Assembly: GCF_031195445.1 (NCBI RefSeq)
Contig: NZ_CP133480.1
Span: 4,084,501-4,148,500, forward strand
Direction: 5' to 3'
DNA length: 64,000 bases
Origin: Acuticoccus sp. MNP-M23
GTDB lineage: Bacteria > Pseudomonadota > Alphaproteobacteria > Rhizobiales > Amorphaceae
Shown: piece by piece, positions 47,790 through 57,981 of the stretch
Position numbering within the stretch: position 1 is the first letter of the stretch
How the letters are laid out: each line of letters opens with the position of its first letter
Translations under genes and position numbers: made by a program
The notes under the pieces: generated by a model
What the model saw: the letters and a program-made list of their open reading frames with translations, nothing else
The model's database searches: none
Told to the model about the DNA's origin: nothing

Positions 47790-48308
47790 TCAAGGCCGGG
47801 GGTCAGACAGAAGCGAGAGGAGCAGCGCCAGTGCAGTGTCCACACTGGCAAGCCGCACCGCACCGCGACCGATATCACCAAACTTCATCGCGCGGTGAAG
47901 TGTTAGCGTTCCATCGCTGGCGCCAAAATGCACGAGCCCCACAGGCTTTGACGCCGAGCCGCCACCCGGTCCCGCAACGCCCGTTATGGACACCGCTGCC
48001 ACTGTGATGCCGGGCCGGTACGCTGCGGCGCACGCGGCCTCCGCCATCGCGCGGGCGGTTTCTTCGCTGACCGCGCCATGCTGTTCGATGACGAAGGAGG
48101 GAACACCAAGGCGGACCTTGGCATCGTTGGAGTAGGTGATGAAGCCGCCTTCAACCGCGTCGGACGACCCGGCAATGGCGGTCAGCACCGCCGCGACGAG
48201 GCCGCCGGTGCACGATTCTGCCGTCACCAACATCTTGCCGCGGGCGCGTGCTGCATCGAGCACCGCTTCTGCCCGCCGGCCCAGCTCATCGTCAAAGGGT
48301 GAAATCAT
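47790..48308 (-). CDS. CinA C-terminal domain protein, nicotinamide-nucleotide amidase type
   Basis: A 172-residue stand-alone amidohydrolase domain. The active-site motif is VTAESCTGGLVAAVLT (about 27-42), with GGFITYSNDAKVRLGV and GVAGPGGGSASKPVGLVHF further on. Members deamidate nicotinamide mononucleotide in NAD recycling (family knowledge, PncC type). It lacks the N-terminal molybdopterin-like domain of full CinA. Its ATG overlaps the end of ispDF by 4 bases, an order seen in many alphaproteobacteria. Confidence 0.9.
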   Translation of the reverse strand: MISPFDDELGRRAEAVLDAARARGKMLVTAESCTGGLVAAVLTAIAGSSDAVEGGFITYSNDAKVRLGVPSFVIEQHGAVSEETARAMAEAACAAAYRPGITVAAVSITGVAGPGGGSASKPVGLVHFGASDGTLTLHRAMKFGDIGRGAVRLASVDTALALLLSLLSDPRP

Positions 48309-49468
48309 CGCCGGCGCACCGTGGCCAGCGCCTGGGCGGCAATACCCTCGCCGCGGCCGGTAAAGCCGAGACGCTCGGTGGTGGTCGCCTTCACCGAAAC
48401 GGACTCGGGAGGCAGCGAGCAGATTTCGGCTATCCTGTCGCGCATGGCGTCCCGCACCGGGCCGATTTTCGGCGTTTCGCAGATGACCGTCAGGTCCAGA
48501 TGGACGATTTCGCCGGCAGCACGCACCCGCTCGCACGCATAAGCGAGAAACTGGTCGGATGCTGCGCCGCGCCATTTCGGATCGGACGGGGGGAAGTGGT
48601 GGCCAATGTCGCCGTCGCCGATGGCACCGAACAGCGCGTCGGTCAGCGCATGGAGTGCCACGTCCGCATCGCTGTGGCCATCGAGGCGCACGGGGCTCTC
48701 CAGCGTGAGGCCGCCCAGAATGAGCGGTCCGCCGGGGACCAGACGGTGGACGTCGAACCCTTGGCCGACGGTGGTGATGGCGAACGCGCGTGCGGCATCC
48801 GCAAGGTCGTCGGCGGTGGTGAGCTTGTAGTTGGCCCGTTCGCCCTCCACCACGCGCACGGGATGACCGGCCGCTTCCATCAGGCCGGCGTCGTCGGTGA
48901 GTGTGTCTGCGGCTGCAGCGTGGGCTGCCTGCAGCGGGGCGAAATGGAAGCCCTGGGGCGTCTGCGCCTGGACAAGACCGTCCCGCGCGACGGTTTCCGT
49001 CACGTTATCGCCGTCAACGCGCTTCAGCGTATCGGCCACGGCAACCGCCGGGATCACCGCAGACGCCGTGGCAAGGGCCTCCACCACGCGGGTCACCACG
49101 GCGGCGCTGACGAACGGGCGCGCGCCATCGTGGATCAGCACGTTGTCCGGCGGGTCGCCGGCAAGGGCATCCATCGCGGCGGCGACGGAGGCCTGGCGCG
49201 TGCCCCCGCCGGTGACGGTGAGAATGCGCGCGCGCCGGCTGCCGATGGCGGCATCGAACGCCGCCGCATCGTCCGGCCCGATGGCCACTGCAACGCGCCG
49301 GATCAGCGGGTGGTGCAAAAGCGCGTCCACGCAGCGCGCCACCACCGGCACACCGCCAATGGGCAGGAATTGTTTCGGCGTGGCGCTGCCCGAACGTGTG
49401 CCGCGCCCGGCTGCCACCACCACGGCATCGGTTTTATTCACCATTTCGGTCCGGTTTTTATCTTTCAA
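48305..49468 (-). CDS. ispDF: Bifunctional IspD/IspF enzyme of the MEP isoprenoid pathway
   Basis: A 387-residue fusion catalysing the third and fifth steps of the non-mevalonate pathway. The IspD part (about 10-225) has the nucleotide loop VVVAAGRGTRSGSATPKQFLPIGG and the LIHDGARPFVSAA block. The IspF part (about 230-387) has GQGFDVHRLVPGGPLILGG, the zinc ligands DVHR and HSDADVALHALTDALFGAIGDGDIGHHFPPSD, and VKATTTERLGFTGRGEGIAAQA. The product feeds CrtE with precursors. The fused form is typical of alphaproteobacteria. It diverges from dusB. Confidence 0.95.
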   Translation of the reverse strand: MKDKNRTEMVNKTDAVVVAAGRGTRSGSATPKQFLPIGGVPVVARCVDALLHHPLIRRVAVAIGPDDAAAFDAAIGSRRARILTVTGGGTRQASVAAAMDALAGDPPDNVLIHDGARPFVSAAVVTRVVEALATASAVIPAVAVADTLKRVDGDNVTETVARDGLVQAQTPQGFHFAPLQAAHAAAADTLTDDAGLMEAAGHPVRVVEGERANYKLTTADDLADAARAFAITTVGQGFDVHRLVPGGPLILGGLTLESPVRLDGHSDADVALHALTDALFGAIGDGDIGHHFPPSDPKWRGAASDQFLAYACERVRAAGEIVHLDLTVICETPKIGPVRDAMRDRIAEICSLPPESVSVKATTTERLGFTGRGEGIAAQALATVRRR

Positions 49469-49584
49469 CGGGTTTGCCGTATCGACTGCTTGCGCATTTT
49501 TCTGCCATGGTCAAAATGTGTGCATATACCAGTTCGGGGACCGTTGTCGGAATTGGAAGATTTGAGGTTCGAACGCGTCACGCC

Positions 49585-50580
49585 ATGAATGTTGTCACAG
49601 TTGGCTCCCTCGCAATCAAGGGGCGGGCGTTCCTCGCGCCGATGTCCGGCATCAGCGACTGGCCGTTCCGCAGGCTTGCCGCCCGGTTCGGCGCATCGCT
49701 TGTCGTCAGCGAGATGGTGGCGAGCGATCGGCTGATCGCGCGGGAGGCCGAAACCCGCCTCAAGCTGGAGGGGGCCGGGCTGGACATCCACGCCGTGCAG
49801 CTTGCCGGCTGCCGCGCGCAAGACCTTGCCGAAGCTGCGCGCCTTGCCGAAGCCGCCGGCGCCCACCTCATCGACATTAACATGGGCTGCCCGGCCAAGC
49901 GCGTCGTGGGCGGCTGGGCGGGCTCCGCGCTGATGCGTGACCTCGACCATGCGGCTCGGCTGATCGCGGCAACCGTGGCCGCCGTCTCCGTCCCGGTCAC
50001 CGTGAAGATGCGGCTTGGCTACGACCGCACGAACCTCAACGCACCCGAGCTTGCGCGGCGCGCGGAGGCGGAAGGGGCGAAGCTCGTCACCGTCCACGGC
50101 CGCACCCGCTGCCAGAAATACAAGGGTTGCGCCGACTGGGCGGCAATCGCGCCGGTCAAGCGTGCCGTCCTTGTTCCGGTGATTGCCAACGGCGACTGTG
50201 CCGGCATCGCCGACGCCCGCGCCATGATGGCAGCGTCAGGCGCCGATGGCGTCATGGTCGGCCGCGCGAGCCTTGGCGCACCGTGGCTGCCGGGCGCGAT
50301 CGCCGCCGCCCTCGACGGAAAGCCCGTGCCGAACACCCCCTCGCTCGCAGAGCGCGCTGCAATCGCACAGGAACACCTCGACATGCTGAGTGCATCGGCT
50401 GGACCCATCCTCGGCGTGCGGCTGATGCGCAAGCACACCGCCGCCTACATCGACGGCCTCGCGGTGCCCGAAGCGCTGCGCCGGGCGGCACTCACGGCCG
50501 AAACGCCGCGCATTGCCGCCGAAGCGCTGCGGGCCGTGTTCGACGCGGCCGAACCCATGACCGGAAAGGCGGCCGCATGA
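49585..50580 (+). CDS. dusB: tRNA-dihydrouridine synthase DusB (NifR3-like)
   Basis: A 331-residue FMN-dependent enzyme that reduces uridines in the tRNA D-loop. Visible motifs are [22 protein letters not shown], the catalytic Cys in [54 protein letters not shown] and [34 protein letters not shown]. The ATG at 49585 gives the normal N-terminus. It heads the dusB-ntrB-ntrC operon known as nifR3-ntrB-ntrC in alphaproteobacteria; the stop overlaps ntrB (ATGA). Confidence 0.95.
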   Translation: MNVVTVGSLAIKGRAFLAPMSGISDWPFRRLAARFGASLVVSEMVASDRLIAREAETRLKLEGAGLDIHAVQLAGCRAQDLAEAARLAEAAGAHLIDINMGCPAKRVVGGWAGSALMRDLDHAARLIAATVAAVSVPVTVKMRLGYDRTNLNAPELARRAEAEGAKLVTVHGRTRCQKYKGCADWAAIAPVKRAVLVPVIANGDCAGIADARAMMAASGADGVMVGRASLGAPWLPGAIAAALDGKPVPNTPSLAERAAIAQEHLDMLSASAGPILGVRLMRKHTAAYIDGLAVPEALRRAALTAETPRIAAEALRAVFDAAEPMTGKAAA

Positions 50581-51683
50581 ACATGTCTTCTCGCCGGATC
50601 ACGCCGCCCGCAATTCTCAATGCGTTGCCCCACGCCATCCTCGTCCTCAATGGCGAGGACGAGATCATTACCGCCAACGATGCCGCACAGGCCTTCTTCG
50701 GTGTCAGCCTCACCCACATGCGCAAGCGGCCGCTCTCCGCCTTCGCACCGTTCGGCTCGCCGCTCCTGTCGCTGCCCGCCATGGTGCGGGCGGAAAATGC
50801 GTCGCTGGTGGAATACCGGGTCGACCTGTCGTCGCCGCGCGGGTCGGGGGCCGGCCACATTGTCGACATTCATGCCGTGCCGATGCCGGAAGACCCCGAG
50901 GTGGTGGTCCTGACGCTCGACCGGCCGTCCATGGCCGAGAAGATCGACCGGGCGCTCACCTCGCGCAGTGCGGCGCGCTCCGTGTCCGGTCTTGCAGCAA
51001 TGCTTGCCCACGAAATCCGCAATCCGCTGTCCGGCATCCGCGGGGCCGCCCAGCTCATCGAGCCGGCGCTCAATGAAAGCGACCGGCTGCTTGCCCAGCT
51101 CATCACCGACGAGACCGACCGCATCGTCAAGCTGATCGACCGGATGGAGGTGTTCGGCGACGCGCGTCCGGTGCAGCGCACGCCGGTCAACATCCACGAT
51201 GTGCTGGAACATGTGGAGCGGCTCGCCCGGTCCGGCTTTGCGCGCGGGATCGAGATCCGCAAGCAGTTCGACCCTTCGCTGCCGTTCGTGCACGCCAATC
51301 GCGACCAGCTTGTGCAGGTTTTCCTGAACCTCGTGAAGAATGCAGCGGAGGCCGGGGGCGACAAGGGCACGATCACCCTCACCACCGCCTTCCGTCCCGG
51401 CATGCGCGTGCAGGCGCCGGGGTCGCCCCACAAGGTGCGCCTGCCGCTGGAGTTTTGCGTCAAGGACGACGGGCCGGGCGTGCCGGATGATCTGGTGCCG
51501 CATCTGTTCGAGCCGTTCGTCACCACAAAAACCAACGGAACTGGCCTTGGACTTGCCCTTGTTGCCAAGATCATCGGCGATCATGGCGGCGTGATCGAGA
51601 TCGATTCCGGCCAGGGCTCCGGCACCACAGTCCGTATTCTGATGCCCGCGTATGAGGGCAATGACACCGAGGAGCTTCAATGA
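50577..51683 (+). CDS. ntrB: Nitrogen regulation sensor histidine kinase NtrB
   Basis: A 368-residue cytosolic kinase. It has a PAS domain at about 13-120 ([30 protein letters not shown]), the H-box [20 protein letters not shown] with phospho-accepting His145, and a HATPase domain with NLVKNAAEA (N box), [11 protein letters not shown] (G1), LFEPFVTTK (F box) and GTGLGLALV (G2). With NtrC it controls nitrogen-assimilation genes in response to PII. It overlaps both neighbours by 4 bases, which suggests coupled translation. Confidence 0.96.
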   Translation: MNMSSRRITPPAILNALPHAILVLNGEDEIITANDAAQAFFGVSLTHMRKRPLSAFAPFGSPLLSLPAMVRAENASLVEYRVDLSSPRGSGAGHIVDIHAVPMPEDPEVVVLTLDRPSMAEKIDRALTSRSAARSVSGLAAMLAHEIRNPLSGIRGAAQLIEPALNESDRLLAQLITDETDRIVKLIDRMEVFGDARPVQRTPVNIHDVLEHVERLARSGFARGIEIRKQFDPSLPFVHANRDQLVQVFLNLVKNAAEAGGDKGTITLTTAFRPGMRVQAPGSPHKVRLPLEFCVKDDGPGVPDDLVPHLFEPFVTTKTNGTGLGLALVAKIIGDHGGVIEIDSGQGSGTTVRILMPAYEGNDTEELQ

Positions 51684-53119
51684 CGGGGACGATCCTTGTC
51701 GCCGACGACGACGGCGCGATCCGTACTGTCCTGAACCAGGCGCTGTCGCGCGCAGGGTACGATGTGCGCTGCACCGGGAACGCTGCAACGCTGTGGAGCT
51801 GGATCGATCGCGGTGAGGGCGATCTGGTCATCACCGATGTCATCATGCCCGACGAAAACGCCTTCGAGCTTCTGCCCCGCGTGAAAAAGCGCCGGCCGGA
51901 CCTGCCGGTGGTGGTGATCAGCGCGCAAAACACCTTCATGACCGCCATCCGCGCCTCCGAGCGCGGGGCCTACGAATATCTGCCCAAGCCGTTCGACCTG
52001 AAGGAACTCATCAGTGTCGTGGGCCGGGCGCTGGCCGAACCGCGCTCGCGTCAGCTTGAGAAGCTGCCCGACGTCGGCGAGCCCATGCCACTTGTGGGCC
52101 GCTCGCCGGCGATGCAGGAAATCTACCGGGTGCTGGCCCGGCTGATGCAGACCGATCTCACGGTCCTGATCCACGGCGAAAGCGGCACCGGCAAGGAGCT
52201 GGTCGCCCGCGCCCTGCACGACTACGGCAAGCGCCGCAAAGGCCCGTTCGTCGCCATCAACATGGCGGCAATCCCCAAGGAGCTGATCGAGGCGGAGCTG
52301 TTCGGCTACGAAAAGGGCGCCTTCACCGGCGCCACCAGCCGCCATCCCGGCCGGTTCGAGCAGGCCGAGGGCGGCACGCTGTTCCTGGACGAGATCGGCG
52401 ACATGCCCATGGAGGCGCAGACGCGGCTTCTGCGCGTGCTGCAGGAGGGGGAATACACCACTGTTGGCGGACGGACACCGCTGCGCACCAACGTGCGCAT
52501 CGTGGCGGCCACCAACCGGGACCTGCGCCAGTGGATCGGGCAGGGGCTGTTTCGCGAGGACCTGTATTTCCGCCTCAACGTCGTGCCGCTGCGCCTGCCG
52601 CCGCTGCGCGAGCGCAAGGAGGACGTTCCGGATCTGGCGCACCATTTCTTTGCCGTGTGCGAAGCGGAGGGCCTGCCCGTCAAGCGGATGGACACCGAGG
52701 CGGTTGCCGCGCTGCAGAACCACCGCTGGCCTGGCAACGTCCGTGAGCTGGAAAACCTCATCCGCCGCATCGCAGCGCTCTACCCCGAAGACGTCATCAC
52801 CGCGCAGCACATCGAGAACGAACTCGATGACGGCCCGGCGCAACCGGCCGCAACGCCCGCCGGCAACCCCAGCGAGACGTTGCAGGAATCCGTGGAGCGT
52901 CACCTCAGCGACTATTTTGCCGAGTTCGGTTCGGCGTTGCCACCGCCCGGCCTCTACCACCGGATCATGCGCGACGTGGAATATCCGCTTGTGAGTGCGG
53001 CGCTGGCCGCAACGCGGGGCAACCAGATCAAGGCCGCCGAGCTTCTGGGCGTCAACCGCAACACGCTGCGCAAGAAGATCCGCGATCTGGACGTGCGGAT
53101 GATGCGCGGGGTGCGCTGA
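51680..53119 (+). CDS. ntrC: Nitrogen assimilation response regulator NtrC
   Basis: A 479-residue sigma-54 activator. The receiver domain carries Asp53 in ITDVIMPD. The AAA+ domain has Walker A GESGTGKE (166-173), the sigma-54 contact loop GAFTGA (213-218), Walker [11 protein letters not shown] (231-240) and VAATNRDL. The C-terminal Fis-type helix-turn-helix reads [24 protein letters not shown]. The GAFTGA loop is intact, so unlike the sigma-54-independent NtrC of Rhodobacter capsulatus it should work with RpoN. ntrYX, which often follows, is not next. Confidence 0.96.
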   Translation: MTGTILVADDDGAIRTVLNQALSRAGYDVRCTGNAATLWSWIDRGEGDLVITDVIMPDENAFELLPRVKKRRPDLPVVVISAQNTFMTAIRASERGAYEYLPKPFDLKELISVVGRALAEPRSRQLEKLPDVGEPMPLVGRSPAMQEIYRVLARLMQTDLTVLIHGESGTGKELVARALHDYGKRRKGPFVAINMAAIPKELIEAELFGYEKGAFTGATSRHPGRFEQAEGGTLFLDEIGDMPMEAQTRLLRVLQEGEYTTVGGRTPLRTNVRIVAATNRDLRQWIGQGLFREDLYFRLNVVPLRLPPLRERKEDVPDLAHHFFAVCEAEGLPVKRMDTEAVAALQNHRWPGNVRELENLIRRIAALYPEDVITAQHIENELDDGPAQPAATPAGNPSETLQESVERHLSDYFAEFGSALPPPGLYHRIMRDVEYPLVSAALAATRGNQIKAAELLGVNRNTLRKKIRDLDVRMMRGVR

Positions 53120-53292
53120 TCCGCAGCCTGTCAGGCGGTCGGCCGAACCCGTTAGCGCGCCATTTTCAGGAGCCTGCCCCGATGGCGCGGGCGGGTTCTG
53201 CTGCACTGCAGCAGGACCTTTGTGATGCAGCGCAAAAAAGATGGATCGAAACCGGTCGTTTCTTCGTTGTCAGTGAAACTAAGGAGTCTTCC

Positions 53293-53454
53293 ATGGCCGA
53301 TATCATTCGCATTATCTGTGCAGTTCTGCTTCCGCCGCTCGGCGTGTTCCTTCAGGTCGGCCTCGGTCTGCAGTTCTGGCTCAACATCCTGCTGACGCTT
53401 TTCGGCTACATCCCCGGCATCATCCACGCCATCTGGATCATTGCGCGCCGCTAG
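53293..53454 (+). CDS. YqaE/Pmp3-family membrane protein
   Basis: A 53-residue protein with two membrane helices and the PF01679-type pattern IICAVLLPPLGVFLQVG followed by FWLNILLTLFGYIPGIIHAIWII. Pmp3-like proteins are linked to membrane potential and stress tolerance; no mechanism is established. The ATG at 53293 has AAGGAG 6 bases upstream, and a very strong terminator follows at 53476, so the gene is a single unit. Confidence 0.93.
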   Translation: MADIIRIICAVLLPPLGVFLQVGLGLQFWLNILLTLFGYIPGIIHAIWIIARR

Positions 53455-53475
53455 CAGCGCCTGGCGCCAGTAGCG

Positions 53476-53518
53476 AATTAAAAGGGCGAGCCGCGTCATG
53501 CGGCTCGCCCTTTTAATT
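53476..53518. terminator. Strong bidirectional rho-independent terminator
   Basis: A perfect 19-base inverted repeat (53476-53494 and 53500-53518) with a 5-base loop. Its AATTAAAA start and TTTTAATT end give a U-rich tail in both directions. It lies 22 bases after the yqaE-like gene and can also stop transcripts from the convergent small gene at 53585. Confidence 0.95.
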
Positions 53519-53584
53519 TGCCCGCCTGCGCGGGCAGCGTCTCGCAAACGCCTGGCGGGTCGATGCCAGACGAATGGGCCGTTG

Positions 53585-53731
53585 TCAGCGCACGCGGTTG
53601 TCGCAGCTGAAGTCCGCAACACAGCCGGCCACATGCGCGGTATCCACATTGCGCATGATGATCACAAGCGGGCCGATCATCAGAAGGCCCAGGAGGGTCA
53701 ACGCCGTGATGGCGCCCATGGTGTCCCGCAT
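53585..53731 (-). CDS. Small membrane protein, unknown function
   Basis: A 48-residue protein with a single hydrophobic helix (about 5-25, GAITALTLLGLLMIGPLVII) and a short C-terminal tail holding two cysteines (HVAGCVADFSCDNR), which could form a disulfide if the tail is periplasmic. The ATG at 53731 follows GAGG by 6 bases; a longer frame to 53845 looks non-coding. No family is recognised. It is convergent with the yqaE-like gene across the strong terminator. Confidence 0.5.
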   Translation of the reverse strand: MRDTMGAITALTLLGLLMIGPLVIIMRNVDTAHVAGCVADFSCDNRVR

Positions 53732-54034
53732 CAAAACCTCACATCGGTTGTCGCCGCACGGCCGGGCAGCCGGGCTGGTCTCGTCCTGTCTCACATTGCC
53801 GCCGGTCTTGCGCTTCAAGCCAGTTGGCGCCGTGGTGCAGACCAATCAACATTGCCCCGTCTAAGTCTCATGAGCGCCCTTGACGACGGCTGAACGGGTT
53901 CGGTGCAATTGGACAGGCCTTGCACATGAGCTGCGCTTGCGGCAGGCGCGGACGCCGGAAAACACGTCAGAATGAGAGCGCGGCGGGCGCAAAATGCTTC
54001 CGTTCCGCTGCGCAGCGGCGTAGGAGGGCCGCAT

Positions 54035-55402
54035 ATGAACGCTTCAATCTCGCTCCACGACACGCGAACGCGCCGCAAGGCCCCGTTCACCCCCATCGAT
54101 CCGGCGAACGTGCGCGTCTATGTGTGCGGGCCGACGGTGTACGACCTTGCCCACATCGGCAACGCGCGCCCCAACATCGTGTTCGATGTCCTGTTCCGCG
54201 TGCTGCGGCAGACCTACGGCGCCGACCACGTCACCTATGTGCGCAATTTCACCGATGTGGATGACAAGATCAACGCGCGGGCGGCCGAACGCGGCATTTC
54301 CATCGCCGAGCTGGCAGACGGGACCATCGCCGCATTCAATGCCGACATGGCGGCCCTCGGGTGCCTCGAGCCGACCCGGCAGCCCCGCGCCACCCACCAT
54401 ATCGCCGACATGCGCCAGATGATCGACCGTCTGGTCGAGACCGGCAACGCCTATGTGGCGGAGGACCATGTCCTCTTCGCCGTCGCCTCCATGGACGATT
54501 ATGGCGCGCTGTCGGGCCGAAGCCTCGACGAGATGATGGCCGGCGCCCGCGTGGAGGTCGCCCCTTACAAGCGCGACCCCATGGACTTTGTCCTGTGGAA
54601 GCCATCCCGCGAAGGCGAGCCGGGGTGGCCGAGCCCTGCCGGCATTGCGGCTGAGGGGCGGCCGGGCTGGCATATCGAATGCTCGGCCATGGCCCACACC
54701 CACCTTGGCGACACGTTCGACATCCACGGTGGCGGGATCGACCTTGCCTTCCCCCACCACGAGAATGAGCGGGCGCAGACCAAGAGCGCGCTGGGCGTCT
54801 CGGAAATGGCCTCGGTCTGGATGCACAACGGCTTCCTCCAGGTGGAGGGCCGCAAGATGGCGAAGTCCGAAGGCAACTTCATCACCATCCGCGATGCGCT
54901 GTCGGAGGCATCCGGCGCCGTGGTGCGCCTTGCAATGCTGATGACCCACTACCGCCAGCCGATCGACTGGACGGCGACCCGGCTTGGCGAGGCCGATGCC
55001 ATCTTGAAGGCATGGACCCATGCGCCGGCCGCCGCTGCGCCGGGCGCGGTGGACGAGGCGGTGCTTGCGGCGCTCGCAGACGATCTCAACACCCCGCTCG
55101 CCATCGCGCGCCTCGGCGAGCTTGCACGGTCCGGCGCCGATACGCTGGACGCCAGCGCGCTTCTTCTTGGCATCGACGTTGCGGCCATCCGCACCACCAC
55201 CACGGCTGCAAGCAACAACGCACGCGCTGCAATTGCCCCGCAGGTGGAGGCGCTCATTGCAGACCGGCTCGCAGCCCGCGCCGACCGCCGTTTTGCCGAT
55301 GCCGACCGGATCCGCGACGAGATCGTCGCCCTCGGCGTACGGATCATGGACGGCAAGGCCGCGGACGGAACGCTGGTGACCGAGTGGGATCTGGGCGGCT
55401 GA
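54035..55402 (+). CDS. cysS: Cysteinyl-tRNA synthetase
   Basis: A 455-residue class I aminoacyl-tRNA synthetase. The HIGH-type motif is HIGN (40-43), the zinc-binding Cys is in VYVCGPTVYD (Cys31) with others in WHIECSAMA and the HHENE segment, and the KMSKS-type loop is KMAKSEGN. FNFTDVDDKINARA-like sequence (RNFTDVDDKINARA) marks the active site. The ATG at 54035 has GGAGGG 7 bases upstream; upstream in-frame codons are unlikely. The protein is slightly shorter than the Escherichia coli enzyme (461). Confidence 0.96.
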   Translation: MNASISLHDTRTRRKAPFTPIDPANVRVYVCGPTVYDLAHIGNARPNIVFDVLFRVLRQTYGADHVTYVRNFTDVDDKINARAAERGISIAELADGTIAAFNADMAALGCLEPTRQPRATHHIADMRQMIDRLVETGNAYVAEDHVLFAVASMDDYGALSGRSLDEMMAGARVEVAPYKRDPMDFVLWKPSREGEPGWPSPAGIAAEGRPGWHIECSAMAHTHLGDTFDIHGGGIDLAFPHHENERAQTKSALGVSEMASVWMHNGFLQVEGRKMAKSEGNFITIRDALSEASGAVVRLAMLMTHYRQPIDWTATRLGEADAILKAWTHAPAAAAPGAVDEAVLAALADDLNTPLAIARLGELARSGADTLDASALLLGIDVAAIRTTTTAASNNARAAIAPQVEALIADRLAARADRRFADADRIRDEIVALGVRIMDGKAADGTLVTEWDLGG

Positions 55403-55439
55403 CCCGAGCCTTCCGGCAGGTGGCGCGTTGTCCGGCGCT

Positions 55440-55943
55440 TTAGAGCCGGTCGAGCCGCTGGTCGATGTGATCGGATAGCCGGCGGGGCCACCTGCGGTGC
55501 GCGTCGCGTGCCCTCAGCGCCCGCAGGTCGCTGTCCTGGGGCGCGGACAGTGCGATCTCGGCCGGCCCGTCGACCCGCCGCGCATCGGTGGTCTGCGCAA
55601 TTGTGCGCCCCTCCGCACGGCCATAAAGCACGTAGTGCACGAAGGGCGGCAGGTCGCCCACGGCGGTATCGGCGTTGATTGCGATGTAGCCGTCGGTCGA
55701 GAACCACGGCGCAGGGTCGAACCCCTGCTGCCAGCCTTCGCGGATATAATGTTCGGCCGGCGATATGTCCCGCTCGCGCACATGCGGGTAACGCGACAGG
55801 TAGTAGCGTTCGTCGAACAGCGGCTCGATCGCCGCCACGAATTCCGCAATTCGGCTGGGTTTGGACACGTAGCTGGGCGCAAGCCGCTCCAGAATCATGC
55901 GCGTGGCGCGGTTGACCGCGCGGCCGGGCCGAAGGATTGCCAT
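55440..55943 (-). CDS. Protein with FDERYYLSRYP / HYxxxGW repeats found in glycan-synthesis proteins
   Basis: A 167-residue soluble protein with two tandem copies of a repeat common in bacterial rhamnan and capsule glycosyltransferases: LFDERYYLSRYPHVRERDISPAEHYIREGWQQG (about 44-76) and WFSTDGYIAINADTAVGDLPPFVHYVLYGRAEGR (about 81-114). The repeat usually joins glycosyltransferase modules; its function is unknown. The C-terminal 50 residues are charged. Its ATG overlaps the upstream glycosyltransferase stop by one base (TAATG). A longer frame to 56189 is antisense-like and not supported. Confidence 0.72.
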   Translation of the reverse strand: MAILRPGRAVNRATRMILERLAPSYVSKPSRIAEFVAAIEPLFDERYYLSRYPHVRERDISPAEHYIREGWQQGFDPAPWFSTDGYIAINADTAVGDLPPFVHYVLYGRAEGRTIAQTTDARRVDGPAEIALSAPQDSDLRALRARDAHRRWPRRLSDHIDQRLDRL

Positions 55944-56902
55944 TATGCGACCGCCATGGCGCTGGTGAGCGTATCGGTAACCCGCGCGTTTTCTTTCGCG
56001 CCGCGCACATGTGCCAGAAGCGCCGCCTGGCCCGAGATGCGCGCATTGAGCAAGGCAGACTCCTCCCGCCGGATCGAATTGATTGCGTCGCCCAACAATA
56101 CGGCGCTGTCCATGGGAACGGTTTTGAGCGGTGCGACGCCGGGGGGCAGGGTGGTCAGCGCCTCGCACGCCGGCATGATGAGCGCGCAACCGGCGGCAAC
56201 AGCTTCGAACGCCGGCTGTGACAGGCCTTCGTCGTAACGCGGGTCGATCAGCGCCACGGTGCTGGCGGCATAGGCCGCCGCCCGCGCGTCCGGCGTGGTG
56301 GTCGCCTCGATGATCCGCACCGAAATTTCCGCACCCTGCGCGTTAAGCTGGTCCAGCGTTCGCGCGGCCGTGTCTGCATCGGCGGCATGCACTGCGGCTG
56401 CAAAGATTTCATGGCGCTGCGGGCGGGAGACAAAGGGGTCCAGCGCGAATGCGGGTGCGATCACGTCCATCTCAACGGCGCCGCCGATGAGCGCGATCCG
56501 TCTGGCGAAGGTTTCGTCAAGGGCGATCCGCTTCATCGGCTTGGCCAGAAGGCGGTAGCCGTAGGCGCCCTTGCCCTCGGTGGACGCCACCGTGGCGGAC
56601 TGGATGAGGTGGAGAAAGCGCGGCGTGAGCGGACCGTAGCGCGCGGTCACGATGTGGTGGACCGATGGCGACGAGAAGACCACCAGATCGTCGCGTCCCG
56701 GCCGGAACGCAGCGATGTCGGTGATTGCCCCGTCGGGCGCGGGCGCGAATGCGTCCTGGCTGAGGAACCCCTCGATCCCGGTGCTGGTGAGCGGCATCAC
56801 AACGGTTTCGATGCCGGCGCGCTGCGCGTAGGCGGCATAGGCAAGAAGGCGGCTGCGGACGGACCACGGCTCCTCGCGTGCAATGGCAGCAACGACACGC
56901 AT
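55943..56902 (-). CDS. Putative glycosyltransferase
   Basis: A 319-residue protein with a GT-B-like layout: an N-terminal strand MRVVAAIAREEPWSVRSRLLAYAAYAQRAG, DDLVVFSSPSVHHIVT and a C-terminal donor-type stretch STVALIDPRYDEGLSQPAFEAVAAGCALIMPAC, in which the E-x7-E arrangement is partly kept. It belongs to a tight run of five minus-strand genes with one- to four-base overlaps. The sugar and acceptor cannot be told. Confidence 0.65.
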   Translation of the reverse strand: MRVVAAIAREEPWSVRSRLLAYAAYAQRAGIETVVMPLTSTGIEGFLSQDAFAPAPDGAITDIAAFRPGRDDLVVFSSPSVHHIVTARYGPLTPRFLHLIQSATVASTEGKGAYGYRLLAKPMKRIALDETFARRIALIGGAVEMDVIAPAFALDPFVSRPQRHEIFAAAVHAADADTAARTLDQLNAQGAEISVRIIEATTTPDARAAAYAASTVALIDPRYDEGLSQPAFEAVAAGCALIMPACEALTTLPPGVAPLKTVPMDSAVLLGDAINSIRREESALLNARISGQAALLAHVRGAKENARVTDTLTSAMAVA

Positions 56903-57981
56903 CAGGCAAGCCCCGCAAAGAGGGTCCGGTCAGAGCGCCATTCCGCCATGTCCCGGCAGGCTCTTGCGACGGAATTGTCGAATTCGCCGCGCAGTGCCCT
57001 CTCACTGAACGCCGCGATGTCGGCTGCGGTGATGGCGCCGGTGAGGCAAATGCCCGGAAATTCCGAAAAATACTCGTCCAGCCCGGTTCCGGCCTGGTGC
57101 AGCACCGGCATTCCGGCGGCAATTGCCTGAAGGACGCGCCATGAGGTTGTGCACGGCCCGGTCGGCGCCAGCGGTGCCCATTCCACGTAGCCATATCCGA
57201 GCGCGAGAACTTCCGCATCGTTCACCGACGACAGCCTGGACAGGAGGGTGACGTTCGCCATCAACCGCAGCGCCCCATAGTCCATGGCGTGAGGTGCCTC
57301 CGGAACGGGCGGCGGCATGATGACCAGTGCTTGCGTCTCCGGGGCGCCGCGCAGGTGCTCGGTGAGGGCGGCCAGCATTGCGCCGGGATCGCCGCGCTGC
57401 GGCGCTGCTTCCCCGGCAATCAGACACGCGCGCCGCGCAGCTACGGCATGGCGGTCCGGCGCGTGGTCCACCACCGGGCTTTGCCGGTTGAGCCGCGCTG
57501 TGATGGAACGCTCGGCAAGCGCGCGCGAATTGATGAAGGTGCGGTCGGCAATGGACAGCATCTGCTGATGAATGTCGGTTGCGATGGTCACCTGATCGGG
57601 TCCGCCGCCTTCCTGCGCGACCTCCAGCGCTCGCAGCTGGGTGATGTCGTAAACGATCCTGTGCCGCTGCTCCGCGAAGCCGGCTTCCTCGGCAAAGTCG
57701 GTATTGGTGAAGACGAAGGTGGCGGGCGCGATGCGGCTGCTGAATGTCTCGAATTCGGCCGACGCGATGATGATGGTGTCATCGCGCGCCAGAGCGAGAA
57801 CCGCATTCCGGCGCTCGGCCTGAAGCCGGTTGAACCGCTCCAGAAACAGGACAAAGCGCACGGTGGAAAACACCTCGCGCGCCTGCTGCGCCAGCTGTGC
57901 GGCGCGCAGCCCGTCGGGACGCGTCAGCCAGCCAAAATGCGGCGGCAGCGCATTGACGACAATATAGCAGGTTCCCGTCAA
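56902..57981 (-). CDS. Putative glycosyltransferase
   Basis: A 359-residue soluble protein with an N-terminal strand CYIVVNALPPHFGWLTRPDGLRAAQLAQQ, a central VYDITQLRALEVAQEGGG, then ADRTFINSRALAERS and a C-terminal EWAPLAPTGPCTTSWRVLQAIAAGMPVLHQAGTGLDEYF, which resembles the donor loop of GT4 enzymes. The start chosen is the TTG at 57981, whose TTGA overlaps the upstream stop, matching the other junctions in this run. A GTG at 58005 is an alternative, and neither has a strong ribosome binding site. Substrates are unknown. Confidence 0.58.
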   Translation of the reverse strand: MTGTCYIVVNALPPHFGWLTRPDGLRAAQLAQQAREVFSTVRFVLFLERFNRLQAERRNAVLALARDDTIIIASAEFETFSSRIAPATFVFTNTDFAEEAGFAEQRHRIVYDITQLRALEVAQEGGGPDQVTIATDIHQQMLSIADRTFINSRALAERSITARLNRQSPVVDHAPDRHAVAARRACLIAGEAAPQRGDPGAMLAALTEHLRGAPETQALVIMPPPVPEAPHAMDYGALRLMANVTLLSRLSSVNDAEVLALGYGYVEWAPLAPTGPCTTSWRVLQAIAAGMPVLHQAGTGLDEYFSEFPGICLTGAITAADIAAFSERALRGEFDNSVARACRDMAEWRSDRTLFAGLA